Shown here piece after piece: positions 22,429-29,684 of a stretch of 37,000 nt of DNA. Each line of letters opens with the position of its first letter. Position 1 is the stretch's first letter. The translations under genes and the position numbers were made by a program. The notes under the pieces are model-generated. The model saw nothing but the letters and a program-made list of their open reading frames with translations, was not told the DNA's origin and did not search any database. Source of the DNA: Candidatus Woesearchaeota archaeon (GTDB lineage Archaea; Nanobdellota; Nanobdellia; Woesearchaeales; JAHWIC01); assembly GCA_019322485.1 (NCBI GenBank), contig JAHWIK010000028.1, positions 1 to 37,000 on the forward strand, in the 5' to 3' direction.

Positions 22429-23214
22429 ATGGCAGAGACTGAGATTCTAACTGCATCTAACCTCAGAAAAAGAGTTGTCCAAAGGCTTACTTCGGAAGGA
22501 AGATTTGAGCAATTACTGGAAGAATCCTTGATAGCAGATACAGAACAAGCGATTATTGATGAAGGCAGTATAGAAGATGTCTTTCTTGACAATTCTCTTG
22601 AAGCTTACGGAGCTAATAAAAAGGATATGTCTTGCTTCAGAGCAAAAGCAGGACCTGATAAGAATTACGAAGCTTTAAGGCAGATATTTTTTGGCTTGTA
22701 CTATGCAGAGGGAAATATTGAGGGTAAAGATTGGAATCCTAATAAAGAAAAATATGGAGCGCCTCATGAAATGTTAGCTACAATGAACACTTCTGAGGTC
22801 TTTGGTTTTTACAGCGGTCTCACAATGATGATAGAAGGAATTGTCCCAGAAGGTAAAACTAAACCTCTATCCAGAGAGGAACTGAAAGAGATGAAGCCTG
22901 AAAAGGTTGTTTCAATGCTTGTTGGTTATGGGTATAGCAGGAGACACGTCATGCAGACTGCTATGGCTGAAAGAGGATGCTATCATTTCCCTACAGAACC
23001 AGGAGACCTTGCAAAAAGGATAAAATCTCTAAGTCAGGGAGTAAAAGACAAAATCATGAATCTACTAGATGTTCCAAAAAGAGATATTCCTGACCCTTGC
23101 TATGATAAAACACAGCCAGGCAATAGAAGAGCAGGACCTTATGGAAAGAACACCTATATTAAACATATTGAAATCTCTATGGCGAAGCTTCACAAAACAA
23201 ACACAAAAGCATAA
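22429..23214 (+). CDS. Unrecognised 261-aa soluble protein (second of a two-gene operon)
   Basis: Start ATG 22429 lies right after the previous stop; an in-frame ATG at 22348 would overlap the upstream gene by 80 bp and is unlikely. No family was recognised. It is mainly helical, acidic at the N-terminus (residues 1-50, RLTSEGRFEQLLEESLIADT), with a central part KYGAPHEMLATMNTSEVFGF and a Cys/Pro-containing end (IPDPCYDKTQPGNRRAG). No membrane segment. Co-transcribed with the 303-aa protein. Confidence 0.7.
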   Translation: MAETEILTASNLRKRVVQRLTSEGRFEQLLEESLIADTEQAIIDEGSIEDVFLDNSLEAYGANKKDMSCFRAKAGPDKNYEALRQIFFGLYYAEGNIEGKDWNPNKEKYGAPHEMLATMNTSEVFGFYSGLTMMIEGIVPEGKTKPLSREELKEMKPEKVVSMLVGYGYSRRHVMQTAMAERGCYHFPTEPGDLAKRIKSLSQGVKDKIMNLLDVPKRDIPDPCYDKTQPGNRRAGPYGKNTYIKHIEISMAKLHKTNTKA

Positions 23215-23240
23215 ATAGTACTGTTTTCTAACTTTCTATC

Positions 23241-23909
23241 ATGAACAAAATACATCAAATCTATTCATTACTCTACAAATCCTTTGGAAAGCAAGGATGG
23301 TGGCCAACAACTCTAGAGAACGAACTCCACCCCAAGCATCATGGAAAAGCTCCTAAGAACGATAAAGAACGGTTTGAGATTATAATTGGAGCGATCCTTA
23401 CACAGAACACAAACTGGAAGAATGTTGAAAAGGCTATTTTTAATTTAAATAAAAATCAATTATTAGATATCAATAAAATAAAAAAAATAAATAAAAAAAG
23501 ACTTGCATCGCTGATTAAACCTTCAGGATACTTTAACCAAAAGGCTGAACGCCTTAAGATAATTGCTGATTTCTACTCTAAGAATAAAAATCCTTCAAGA
23601 GGGGAATTGCTTGATGTAAAAGGAATAGGCCCAGAAACAGCTGATTCTATACTGCTTTATGCTCTAGGGAAAACAAGCTTTGTTGTTGATGCTTACACTA
23701 AACGTATTTTTTCAAGGCTTGGTTTATGTAATGGAAACTGCTCTTATGATGAACTGCAACAGATGTTCCACAAAAACCTGCCTAAAGAACAGAAACTCTT
23801 TAACCAATACCATGCCTTACTGGTAGAATTAGGAAAGAACTACTGCAAAACAAAACCAATATGCAAAGACTGTCCTCTTAAGAGGTTATGCTCGTATAAA
23901 AAGATTTAA
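23241..23909 (+). CDS. Endonuclease III-like DNA glycosylase (HhH-GPD, COG2231 type)
   Basis: A 222-residue protein. The N-terminal GWWP and ILTQNTNWKNVEKA are typical of the EndoIII-related MagIII/COG2231 group. The helix-hairpin-helix is LLDVKGIGPETADSIL (about 128-143) and the catalytic Asp is in VVDAYTKR (about 152). Four cysteines at the end (C-x5-C-x2-C-x5-C in CKTKPICKDCPLKRLC) should hold a 4Fe-4S cluster. Removes damaged bases, probably alkylated purines, in base-excision repair. The promoter looks leaderless (CATAAATA about 30 bp upstream of the start). Confidence 0.9.
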   Translation: MNKIHQIYSLLYKSFGKQGWWPTTLENELHPKHHGKAPKNDKERFEIIIGAILTQNTNWKNVEKAIFNLNKNQLLDINKIKKINKKRLASLIKPSGYFNQKAERLKIIADFYSKNKNPSRGELLDVKGIGPETADSILLYALGKTSFVVDAYTKRIFSRLGLCNGNCSYDELQQMFHKNLPKEQKLFNQYHALLVELGKNYCKTKPICKDCPLKRLCSYKKI

Positions 23910-23948
23910 ATACCAACAAACAAAATTAACTAGTAAAAGAGGAGGAAA

Positions 23949-24665
23949 ATGAGCTCAATACCACTGATTATAGGAGTTGCTGTATTTGTTATTGCAATAT
24001 CCATAATATTTTCCTTAGTTAAAAGTGTAATGAAGATTATTTTCCTTGTACTCTCAATAACGACTATCTTATCAGTAATATTCGGAGCTTTTGTTATTCT
24101 TGATTTAAAGGATTTTAGGGAGAACTTTCCAACAGGAGAGAAAAAGCTTATCCTGGAAGATGAGGGCAATATCATAGCTGGTTTGCTGATGAAAGGCGAA
24201 GAAGAGCCAATATTCCTAAGTCAGGAGCAAATAAGTGCTTATTCAGGTTATTTGAAAGAAAAAGATTTTGATGCAATCCTTGGAGGCAGCTATAAACTGA
24301 TGGTTCTAAACATGGATATATTTGAAAATCCTCCAAAGGATACAATAGAAATAGATGATGAAGACCTTACAAGCGATTTTCTTATCTCTGTTTTAAACTC
24401 TGAGGAACCAAAAAGCCTAATGGAAGAGGAGATAGGCAAGGGTATTGAACTGGATGAAACAGAACTAAAGGGAGCCATCTTTGGCCTTATGTTTAATGAG
24501 GTAATGCAAAGTCCGATATATTTCTTTAAGCAGTATAAAAATGGAAACATATTAATCTACCCAGAAACTGCTATATTCAAGGCAATAAAGTATATTCCAT
24601 TAGGTTTTGTTAAGAGCGCGATGCAAAAGGTTATGTCAAAAGTTGAGGAAAAGATTGATATTTAA
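23949..24665 (+). CDS. Membrane protein with two N-terminal TM segments and soluble C-terminal domain
   Basis: A 238-residue protein with a strong ribosome-binding site (GAGGAGG, 23939-23945). Two closely spaced transmembrane segments (about 5-25 and 28-50) are followed by an acidic mixed alpha/beta domain (GEKKLILEDEGNIIAGLLMK...SAMQKVMSKVEEK). No family was recognised. It lies 11 bp upstream of the next gene and probably forms an operon with it. Both look like lineage-specific DPANN proteins. Confidence 0.7.
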   Translation: MSSIPLIIGVAVFVIAISIIFSLVKSVMKIIFLVLSITTILSVIFGAFVILDLKDFRENFPTGEKKLILEDEGNIIAGLLMKGEEEPIFLSQEQISAYSGYLKEKDFDAILGGSYKLMVLNMDIFENPPKDTIEIDDEDLTSDFLISVLNSEEPKSLMEEEIGKGIELDETELKGAIFGLMFNEVMQSPIYFFKQYKNGNILIYPETAIFKAIKYIPLGFVKSAMQKVMSKVEEKIDI

Positions 24666-24676
24666 GAGGTGTGAAA

Positions 24677-25195
24677 ATGGGGTTATTCAGTAAACTTGCT
24701 TTTTGGAAAAAAGAACCAGAGCTTCCATCATTTGGTGAGGTAGGGAAGGAATCCGGCTTTAAAGGTCCTGGTGGATTTGGTGAAACTGGGATGGGAAAAG
24801 GTGGAGCTGGAGAAAAAGGCTTTGGCGCTGAAGAAGCAGGAGGCGCCCCTAGAAGCGGTTTTGAACAGCTTGGTCTTGGAAAAGAGCCTGGGCTTGCAGA
24901 GGTGGAACCTGGCATGCCTGAAATAGAGCCTGGCTATGGCGGCGGTCCTGGACTGCAACAGCAGATGATGCAGCAGCCAATGCAGAGGCAGCCCCGCCAG
25001 CAAAGACAACAATGGCCCCAACAGCAGGCTTATGCACCAATGAGACCAGCACAGCCTGCCACTTCAGACTTCGCAAAGGACATTGAGATTGTATCAAGCA
25101 AATTAGATGCATTAAAGGCTTCCTTGGATACTATAAACCAAAGGCTGGAAAACCTTGAAAGGCTTGCCACAGAATCCCAAAAAAGACGCTGGTAA
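24677..25195 (+). CDS. Low-complexity Gly/Pro/Gln-rich protein with C-terminal coiled coil
   Basis: A 172-residue protein from ATG 24677 (ribosome-binding site GAGGTG; a GTG at 24671 is also in frame but overlaps that site). Residues 1-15 are amphipathic (GLFSKLAFWKKEPE). A Gly/Glu-rich stretch (20-95) and a Gln-rich stretch (95-125, QQQMMQQPMQRQPRQQRQQ) follow, and the last 40 residues form a heptad-like coiled coil (IEIVSSKLDALKASLDTIN). It is likely an intrinsically disordered scaffold or a partner of the upstream membrane protein. Function unknown. Confidence 0.65.
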   Translation: MGLFSKLAFWKKEPELPSFGEVGKESGFKGPGGFGETGMGKGGAGEKGFGAEEAGGAPRSGFEQLGLGKEPGLAEVEPGMPEIEPGYGGGPGLQQQMMQQPMQRQPRQQRQQWPQQQAYAPMRPAQPATSDFAKDIEIVSSKLDALKASLDTINQRLENLERLATESQKRRW

Positions 25196-25196
25196 C

Positions 25197-25964
25197 TTAG
25201 AATTTCTTTGTTATTGTTATAATATTATTATGTAATTTACCATTTGATGCTACAAATCCTTTCTCAGAAATATCATGCTTCTTGCCGTCCAGGGTAGTCA
25301 CTTTACCACCAGCTTCTTCTATAATCAACAAGCCAGCAGCCACATCCCACGGATTAGTTGAATGCTCCATATAGATGTCAGCATCACCATTAGCTAAAGA
25401 CGTTAAATTAAAACAGGCTGCACCAAGGATTCTGATTCTAAAAACAGAATCAACTAATTTATCAAGAGCCTTAAGTTTTGCTTTCTTACCCCTTCTTAAG
25501 CCGCCGTCATAAAGCATCATTGCCTTTTTCAGTTTATTTGTGTTTGAAACCTTTATCCTCTTATTGTTCAAAAAAGCTCCTTTACCTTTCTCAGCTACAT
25601 AAAGCCGATTATAACAAGGAAGATAGATAACCCCTAAGATTACTTCTTTATCCTTTTCCAAAGCAATTGAAACGCCAAACAGAGGCAAGCCATGAAGATA
25701 GTTATGTGTGCCGTCTAATGGGTCAATTAACCACCTGTAGGAATTGCCTTTTTTAGTCCCGCATTCCTCAGAAAGTATTGAATGCTCAGGATATTTTGAC
25801 TTGATTATGCTTATTACCTTCTTCTCAGCCTCAAGGTCAGCTGTAGAAAAAAGATTATTCTCCTCCTTAACATAGACCTTTATAGGCTTCCCATAATACC
25901 TTATGAGTATCTTTCCAGCTTCTTTTGCTGCTTTTATTGCTGTTTGCTTATAGGTAGCCTGCAT
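25197..25964 (-). CDS. Inositol-monophosphatase family protein (IMPase/FBPase/NADP phosphatase type)
   Basis: A 255-residue protein of usual family length. Metal-binding motif A is WLIDPLDGTHNYLHG (about 77-91), motif B is WDVAAGLLIIEEAGG (about 205-219), and the upstream Glu pair is in ILSEECG. Mg-dependent removal of phosphate from inositol phosphate, fructose-1,6-bisphosphate or NADP; archaeal members are often multifunctional. It overlaps the 3' end of purC by 17 bp, so it is the last gene of the purE-purC-IMPase operon. Confidence 0.93.
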   Translation of the reverse strand: MQATYKQTAIKAAKEAGKILIRYYGKPIKVYVKEENNLFSTADLEAEKKVISIIKSKYPEHSILSEECGTKKGNSYRWLIDPLDGTHNYLHGLPLFGVSIALEKDKEVILGVIYLPCYNRLYVAEKGKGAFLNNKRIKVSNTNKLKKAMMLYDGGLRRGKKAKLKALDKLVDSVFRIRILGAACFNLTSLANGDADIYMEHSTNPWDVAAGLLIIEEAGGKVTTLDGKKHDISEKGFVASNGKLHNNIITITKKF

Positions 25965-26916
25965 TTTTTAGATTCTGCCCAATCCTCTCAGAAACATCTC
26001 CAGGTTCTGCTTTAAAGTCATTTCCAGTTATCATCTCGTACAATTTAATGTATCTTTTGCTTAATTCTACAACAAGCTCTTCAGGAGCTTCTGGCAGTGT
26101 TTCATCTTTGTAAGGGTCGCAGTTTTTCTTAAACCACAACCTTAAGAACTCTTTATCAATGTTTTCCGGCTCCTCGTCCTTTGCAAATCTCTCTTCATAG
26201 GAATCCTTTAGCCAGTATCTTGATGAATCTGGTGTATGGATTTCGTCAATAAGGAATATGTTGCCTTGCTCATCATACCCAAACTCGTATTTTGTGTCAA
26301 CCAGGATTAACCCATTCTTTGAAGCAATCTCTGTCCCTCTTTCAAACAACTTTAACGCCTTGTCTGCAACAAAATCCCACTGCTCCTGGGTCATTAACCC
26401 TCTTTTAACAACCTCTTCTCCAGAGATTTTTTCATCATGCTCCTCTGATTTTGTTGTTGGTGTTATGATTGGCTTCTCAAATTTCTGATTCTTCTTTAAG
26501 CCTTCTGGCAAAACATTGCCGCAGAACTTCCTCTCACCCTTGCTGTATGCAGTCCAGGCAGCTGTGCTTGTAACTCCAGTGATATACCCCCTAATAACCA
26601 TCTCTACTGGAAAAACCTTTAGTTTCTTGCAAACAACAACATTTGGGTCAGGAACATCAATAATATGATTTGGGATAATGTCCTTTGTATTATCAAACCA
26701 AAACTTAGATGTCTGCGTTAATACCTGCCCTTTGAATGGAATCTCTGCAAGAATCCTGTCAAAAGCAGACTGCCTGTCAGTTGATATCAGGAATATCTTG
26801 TCTTCTGCCTTATAAATATCCCTGACCTTTCCTTTCCTTCTCTCACCTAAACCAGGAAAACTTGTTTCTTTTAGAGTAAATTTCCTTTGTTCTTTTATTT
26901 GTTCTGCATCAACCAT
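25948..26916 (-). CDS. purC: SAICAR synthetase (PurC)
   Basis: A 322-residue protein, nearer the longer type of SAICAR synthetases. Typical motifs: GKVRDIY near the N-terminus, STDRQSAFDRILAEIPFKGQ, VEMVIRGYITGV, and LVDTKYEFGYDEQGNIFLID-EIHTPDSSRYW. It joins aspartate to CAIR using ATP in purine synthesis. Start ATG 26916 has a ribosome-binding site (GGTGA) and lies 14 bp after the purE stop; an upstream in-frame ATG at 26946 would overlap purE and has none. Confidence 0.95.
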   Translation of the reverse strand: MVDAEQIKEQRKFTLKETSFPGLGERRKGKVRDIYKAEDKIFLISTDRQSAFDRILAEIPFKGQVLTQTSKFWFDNTKDIIPNHIIDVPDPNVVVCKKLKVFPVEMVIRGYITGVTSTAAWTAYSKGERKFCGNVLPEGLKKNQKFEKPIITPTTKSEEHDEKISGEEVVKRGLMTQEQWDFVADKALKLFERGTEIASKNGLILVDTKYEFGYDEQGNIFLIDEIHTPDSSRYWLKDSYEERFAKDEEPENIDKEFLRLWFKKNCDPYKDETLPEAPEELVVELSKRYIKLYEMITGNDFKAEPGDVSERIGQNLKNAGYL

Positions 26917-26930
26917 TTTATCACCAATTA

Positions 26931-27680
26931 TTATTTTACCTTCCACTTGCCCCTGAAATCCTCTAATTTCTGGGTATACTGCCCTTTAACATTCATTATC
27001 TCAATAGCAGCTAAAGCAGCATTATCTCCTCTGTTTAAGCCAACCCATAAGCCATGGTTAGAGTGCTTTAATAGATTAATGGCTGCTTCTGCTTTATCAT
27101 CCTCTTCCAGAAGCAATGGACAATAAATGCAAAGCTCATTCTTCTTTTCAACTGGTTCATCAAAATAAACAAACTCCAAGTTAACTGCATTTGGTTCAGG
27201 TTTTAAAGACTCCTTGTACTTAACCCCAAACTGATTCAGCATAGCCTCTGCCTTTTCAACAGCCTTTGTTTTTTCATCAGCAATAATATTTACAATTTCG
27301 TAGGATTCTAACATAAGCAAAGCATTCTGCGCAGCTATCTCAGCCTGATTAACACCAACAGCCAGGACAGGTATGCCTGGTGGCATCTGTGCAATAGATA
27401 ATAATGAATCCAAGCCTAGATAATTGACCTGGCACGGCACGCCAATCACAGGTCTTATTGTCTTTGCTGCTACTGCACCTGGCAAAGCAGCTGCTAAACC
27501 AGCTCCAGCAATAACAACACTGTGCTCAGTAGCAAGTATATTGCCAATCTCTTCAGGAGTACGATGAGCACTGCATATCCTTAGCTCATGCTCTACCTTA
27601 TTCTGCTTTAATACATCAATTACTCTACTGTAAACCTTCTCATCTGATTTAGAACCGAATATCACAAATACATTTGGCAT
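26931..27680 (-). CDS. purE: PurE (N5-CAIR mutase / AIR carboxylase) with degenerate second PurE-like region
   Basis: A 249-residue protein, against about 160 for a usual PurE. Residues 1-155 are a complete PurE: FGSKSDEKVYSRVIDVL, ICSAHRTPEE, VIAGAGLAAALPGAVAA, VGVNQAEIAAQNALLML. Residues about 175-249 resemble a shortened second copy (CIYCPLLLEEDDKAEAAINL, and WVGLNRGDNAALAAIEIM matching VGVNQAEIAAQNALLML) without the catalytic SAHRTP. Two-domain PurE proteins exist in some archaea; this one has lost most of the second domain. The ribosome-binding site is GGGGTGAT, with a TATA box at 27712-27719 on the minus strand. First gene of the purE-purC operon. Confidence 0.92.
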   Translation of the reverse strand: MPNVFVIFGSKSDEKVYSRVIDVLKQNKVEHELRICSAHRTPEEIGNILATEHSVVIAGAGLAAALPGAVAAKTIRPVIGVPCQVNYLGLDSLLSIAQMPPGIPVLAVGVNQAEIAAQNALLMLESYEIVNIIADEKTKAVEKAEAMLNQFGVKYKESLKPEPNAVNLEFVYFDEPVEKKNELCIYCPLLLEEDDKAEAAINLLKHSNHGLWVGLNRGDNAALAAIEIMNVKGQYTQKLEDFRGKWKVK

Positions 27681-27775
27681 TTAATCACCCCAAAAACACT
27701 GCATTGCAGGCATTTAAATAATTTATGTTACATTATAAACAAAGCTTAAAAATTATACCAGATTACTCATCCCCA

Positions 27776-28426
27776 ATGGGATTATCTGATATAGACCCAA
27801 GGAGTACGCATTGTGATGGAGCAGCTCTTGCTGAGCTGATGACAGCTCTAGCTGTGGGTTTTATTGACCCCAGTATGCTTTATGCAGAAGCCCTAGGCAG
27901 AAATGACGCAGTCCAAGCGCATGTATCTAGAGGAACTACTGGAAGAGTAGAAGTCTCTATTGAAGGGATTGTACCTTTAAAAACAGACTCAGACTCAAAA
28001 GTTATGCCTTCTATGAAGATAGATATTGGAACAGAGCATTATGAAACTGGCAGACTATGTGCAGTCTACAGCGGAGAGAACCTAAGAGTGAAGTATAGGG
28101 GAGTAGAGAGTATAGTTAACATGCTTGAAGGAACATTCTTTGTAAGGGAAAGAGCACTAGACTTATTAAATATGGAGGAAAGATTTCATGGCATAGATGA
28201 AAAAAGAACGCCAGTAGTCATGAGAATAAATAGAGCGGATTCTGGAGGAAGATTAACCCTTAGGTACAAAGGAAGCAAAACAAGATTCAATGTTTATGTA
28301 GAGAGATTACATAAAGTAGAAGGGCTACAAGAGAGGATTGGAGATGTACATCTGATATATACTTCAGTTGATGGCGCAGAAAGAAAGGTTCCTGGAAGAC
28401 TAGAACCTCATGCAGTCGGACTTTAA
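27776..28426 (+). CDS. Unrecognised soluble protein
   Basis: A 216-residue protein. ATG 27776 is chosen because the only suitable TATA box on this strand (CTTAAAAAT near 27744-27752) puts the transcript start at about this codon; an in-frame ATG at 27725 would add 17 residues but lies upstream of that point. No family was recognised: a helical N-terminal part (AALAELMTALAVGFIDPSML) and a beta-rich C-terminal half (RLTLRYKGSKTRFNVYVERL). It lies between two minus-strand purine gene groups and its stop overlaps the purS-like stop by 4 bp. Confidence 0.65.
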   Translation: MGLSDIDPRSTHCDGAALAELMTALAVGFIDPSMLYAEALGRNDAVQAHVSRGTTGRVEVSIEGIVPLKTDSDSKVMPSMKIDIGTEHYETGRLCAVYSGENLRVKYRGVESIVNMLEGTFFVRERALDLLNMEERFHGIDEKRTPVVMRINRADSGGRLTLRYKGSKTRFNVYVERLHKVEGLQERIGDVHLIYTSVDGAERKVPGRLEPHAVGL

Positions 28427-28857
28427 AGAATCTGTATTTCCTGATAATGCTCGTTATACAATAATTTCCTTGCAATCTCTTTTGCGTTTTCTTCATCAAC
28501 AAACAAAGCCCAAAGAATTCCTTTTTCCATTGATTTTATTTCTTTTAAACCTAATCTTTGTTTTAAAGTTGAGAGCAAACCTTCACATTTATCATCACGG
28601 TCTTTAACTAAGACATAAACTGCTTCTTCTTCTTTCTTTAATTCATTTGCAAATGTGTTTTTGTTTGCATTAACCAAAACATCAACCTTATTAACTTTTT
28701 TTGCAAATGCCTTTGCATCTCCATCAATATCAAATTTGTAATAAATCTGCCTTTTTAGCTTCTTAATATCAAAACCCATCCTCTCTAAGGTGTGGAAAGT
28801 AGTTATAGCAGTGGTATCTGGTATTTTGAGTCCAACAAACAATTCGACTTTTGCCAT
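28423..28857 (-). CDS. purS: PurS-like protein with tandem PurS modules
   Basis: A 144-residue protein, against about 80 for PurS. Residues 2-70 follow the PurS pattern (VELFVGLKIPDTTAITTFHT, then LERMGFDIKKLKRQIYYKFD). Residues 76-144 repeat the fold more weakly (AVYVLVKDRDD...GLKEIKSMEKGILWALFVDE), ending with RKLLYNEHYQEIQIL, like the LLANPVIE end of PurS. PurS bridges PurL and PurQ in FGAM synthetase; a PurS dimer in the normal complex could be replaced by this single chain (inference). It follows purL and purQ on the same strand after a 59-bp A-rich spacer. Confidence 0.8.
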   Translation of the reverse strand: MAKVELFVGLKIPDTTAITTFHTLERMGFDIKKLKRQIYYKFDIDGDAKAFAKKVNKVDVLVNANKNTFANELKKEEEAVYVLVKDRDDKCEGLLSTLKQRLGLKEIKSMEKGILWALFVDEENAKEIARKLLYNEHYQEIQIL

Positions 28858-28916
28858 TTTAATTTTTTTTGTTTTGTTGATTATTTTTTATTGAATTTTT
28901 CCTATTGATTTTTTGT

Positions 28917-29684
28917 TTATTGATTCTTTTTGATATACTCCTTCATTGACTCAAATATTTTCAAACCAAGAGCAGCCTTCTCACCGCCCTGATGCTTCTC
29001 AGGTACTTGATGAAGCCAGCTTGCCCTTTCAGGATGAGGCATCATAGCCAAAACATTCCCTTCTTTGTTGCATATGCCTGCTATATTATCAACTGAACCA
29101 TTTGGATTAATTGGGAATTTATCGTCGACATTTCCTTCTTTATCGCAGTATCTGAACATTATCTGGCCATTCTTCTTTAAATCGCCAAGCAATCCCTTGT
29201 CTATTGTTGCGAACCTGCCCTCACCATGCGCAATTGGTATTGGAAGAACATCATTTTCATCAAAAGTTAGGTTAAAAGCAGTCTTTTTCTTTGTGCCTGC
29301 TTTCAGATTAGTCCAAGTGCAGTAAAATCCAGAAACCATTGGATTAATGTTTGGTGCTAAAGCCATCTCAATCTTGTCTTTAAGCCCAGGAATCATTCCA
29401 GTCTCAACCAAGACCTGGCAGCCATTGCATATTCCTAGAACTGGCTTGCCTTCTTTTGCCTGTTCTTTAATCCTCAGCATTATCGGGTCCTGAGCAGATA
29501 TAACTCCTGCTCTTATCCTGTCTTCATAACTCCAACCACCAGGCAAGACAAAGCCATCATAATCCTCTATTTTCTCTTTAGTATTCCATCTAAGTATTTT
29601 GCCATTCATTCCAGCTGCTTTTACAGCTGCTAAAGTCTCATTCTCGCAGTTTGTTCCTGGAAACAAGATTACTGCTATTTTCAT
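28917..29684 (-). CDS. purQ: FGAM synthetase glutaminase subunit (PurQ)
   Basis: A 255-residue class I glutamine amidotransferase. N-terminus KIAVILFPGTNCE, oxyanion region VLPGGWSYEDRIRAG, nucleophile Cys in GICNGCQVL (about 88), and the His/Glu pair in MMPHPERAS (about 220). It supplies ammonia from glutamine to PurL. ATG 29684 overlaps the purL stop (ATGA); an in-frame upstream ATG at 29714 lies inside purL and is not needed. Confidence 0.95.
   Translation of the reverse strand: MKIAVILFPGTNCENETLAAVKAAGMNGKILRWNTKEKIEDYDGFVLPGGWSYEDRIRAGVISAQDPIMLRIKEQAKEGKPVLGICNGCQVLVETGMIPGLKDKIEMALAPNINPMVSGFYCTWTNLKAGTKKKTAFNLTFDENDVLPIPIAHGEGRFATIDKGLLGDLKKNGQIMFRYCDKEGNVDDKFPINPNGSVDNIAGICNKEGNVLAMMPHPERASWLHQVPEKHQGGEKAALGLKIFESMKEYIKKNQ

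Noticed and set aside
28858..28916. Terminator between purQ and purS
   Set aside because: The T-runs are on the non-coding strand for these genes; the coding strand is A-rich, so no U-tract is made.
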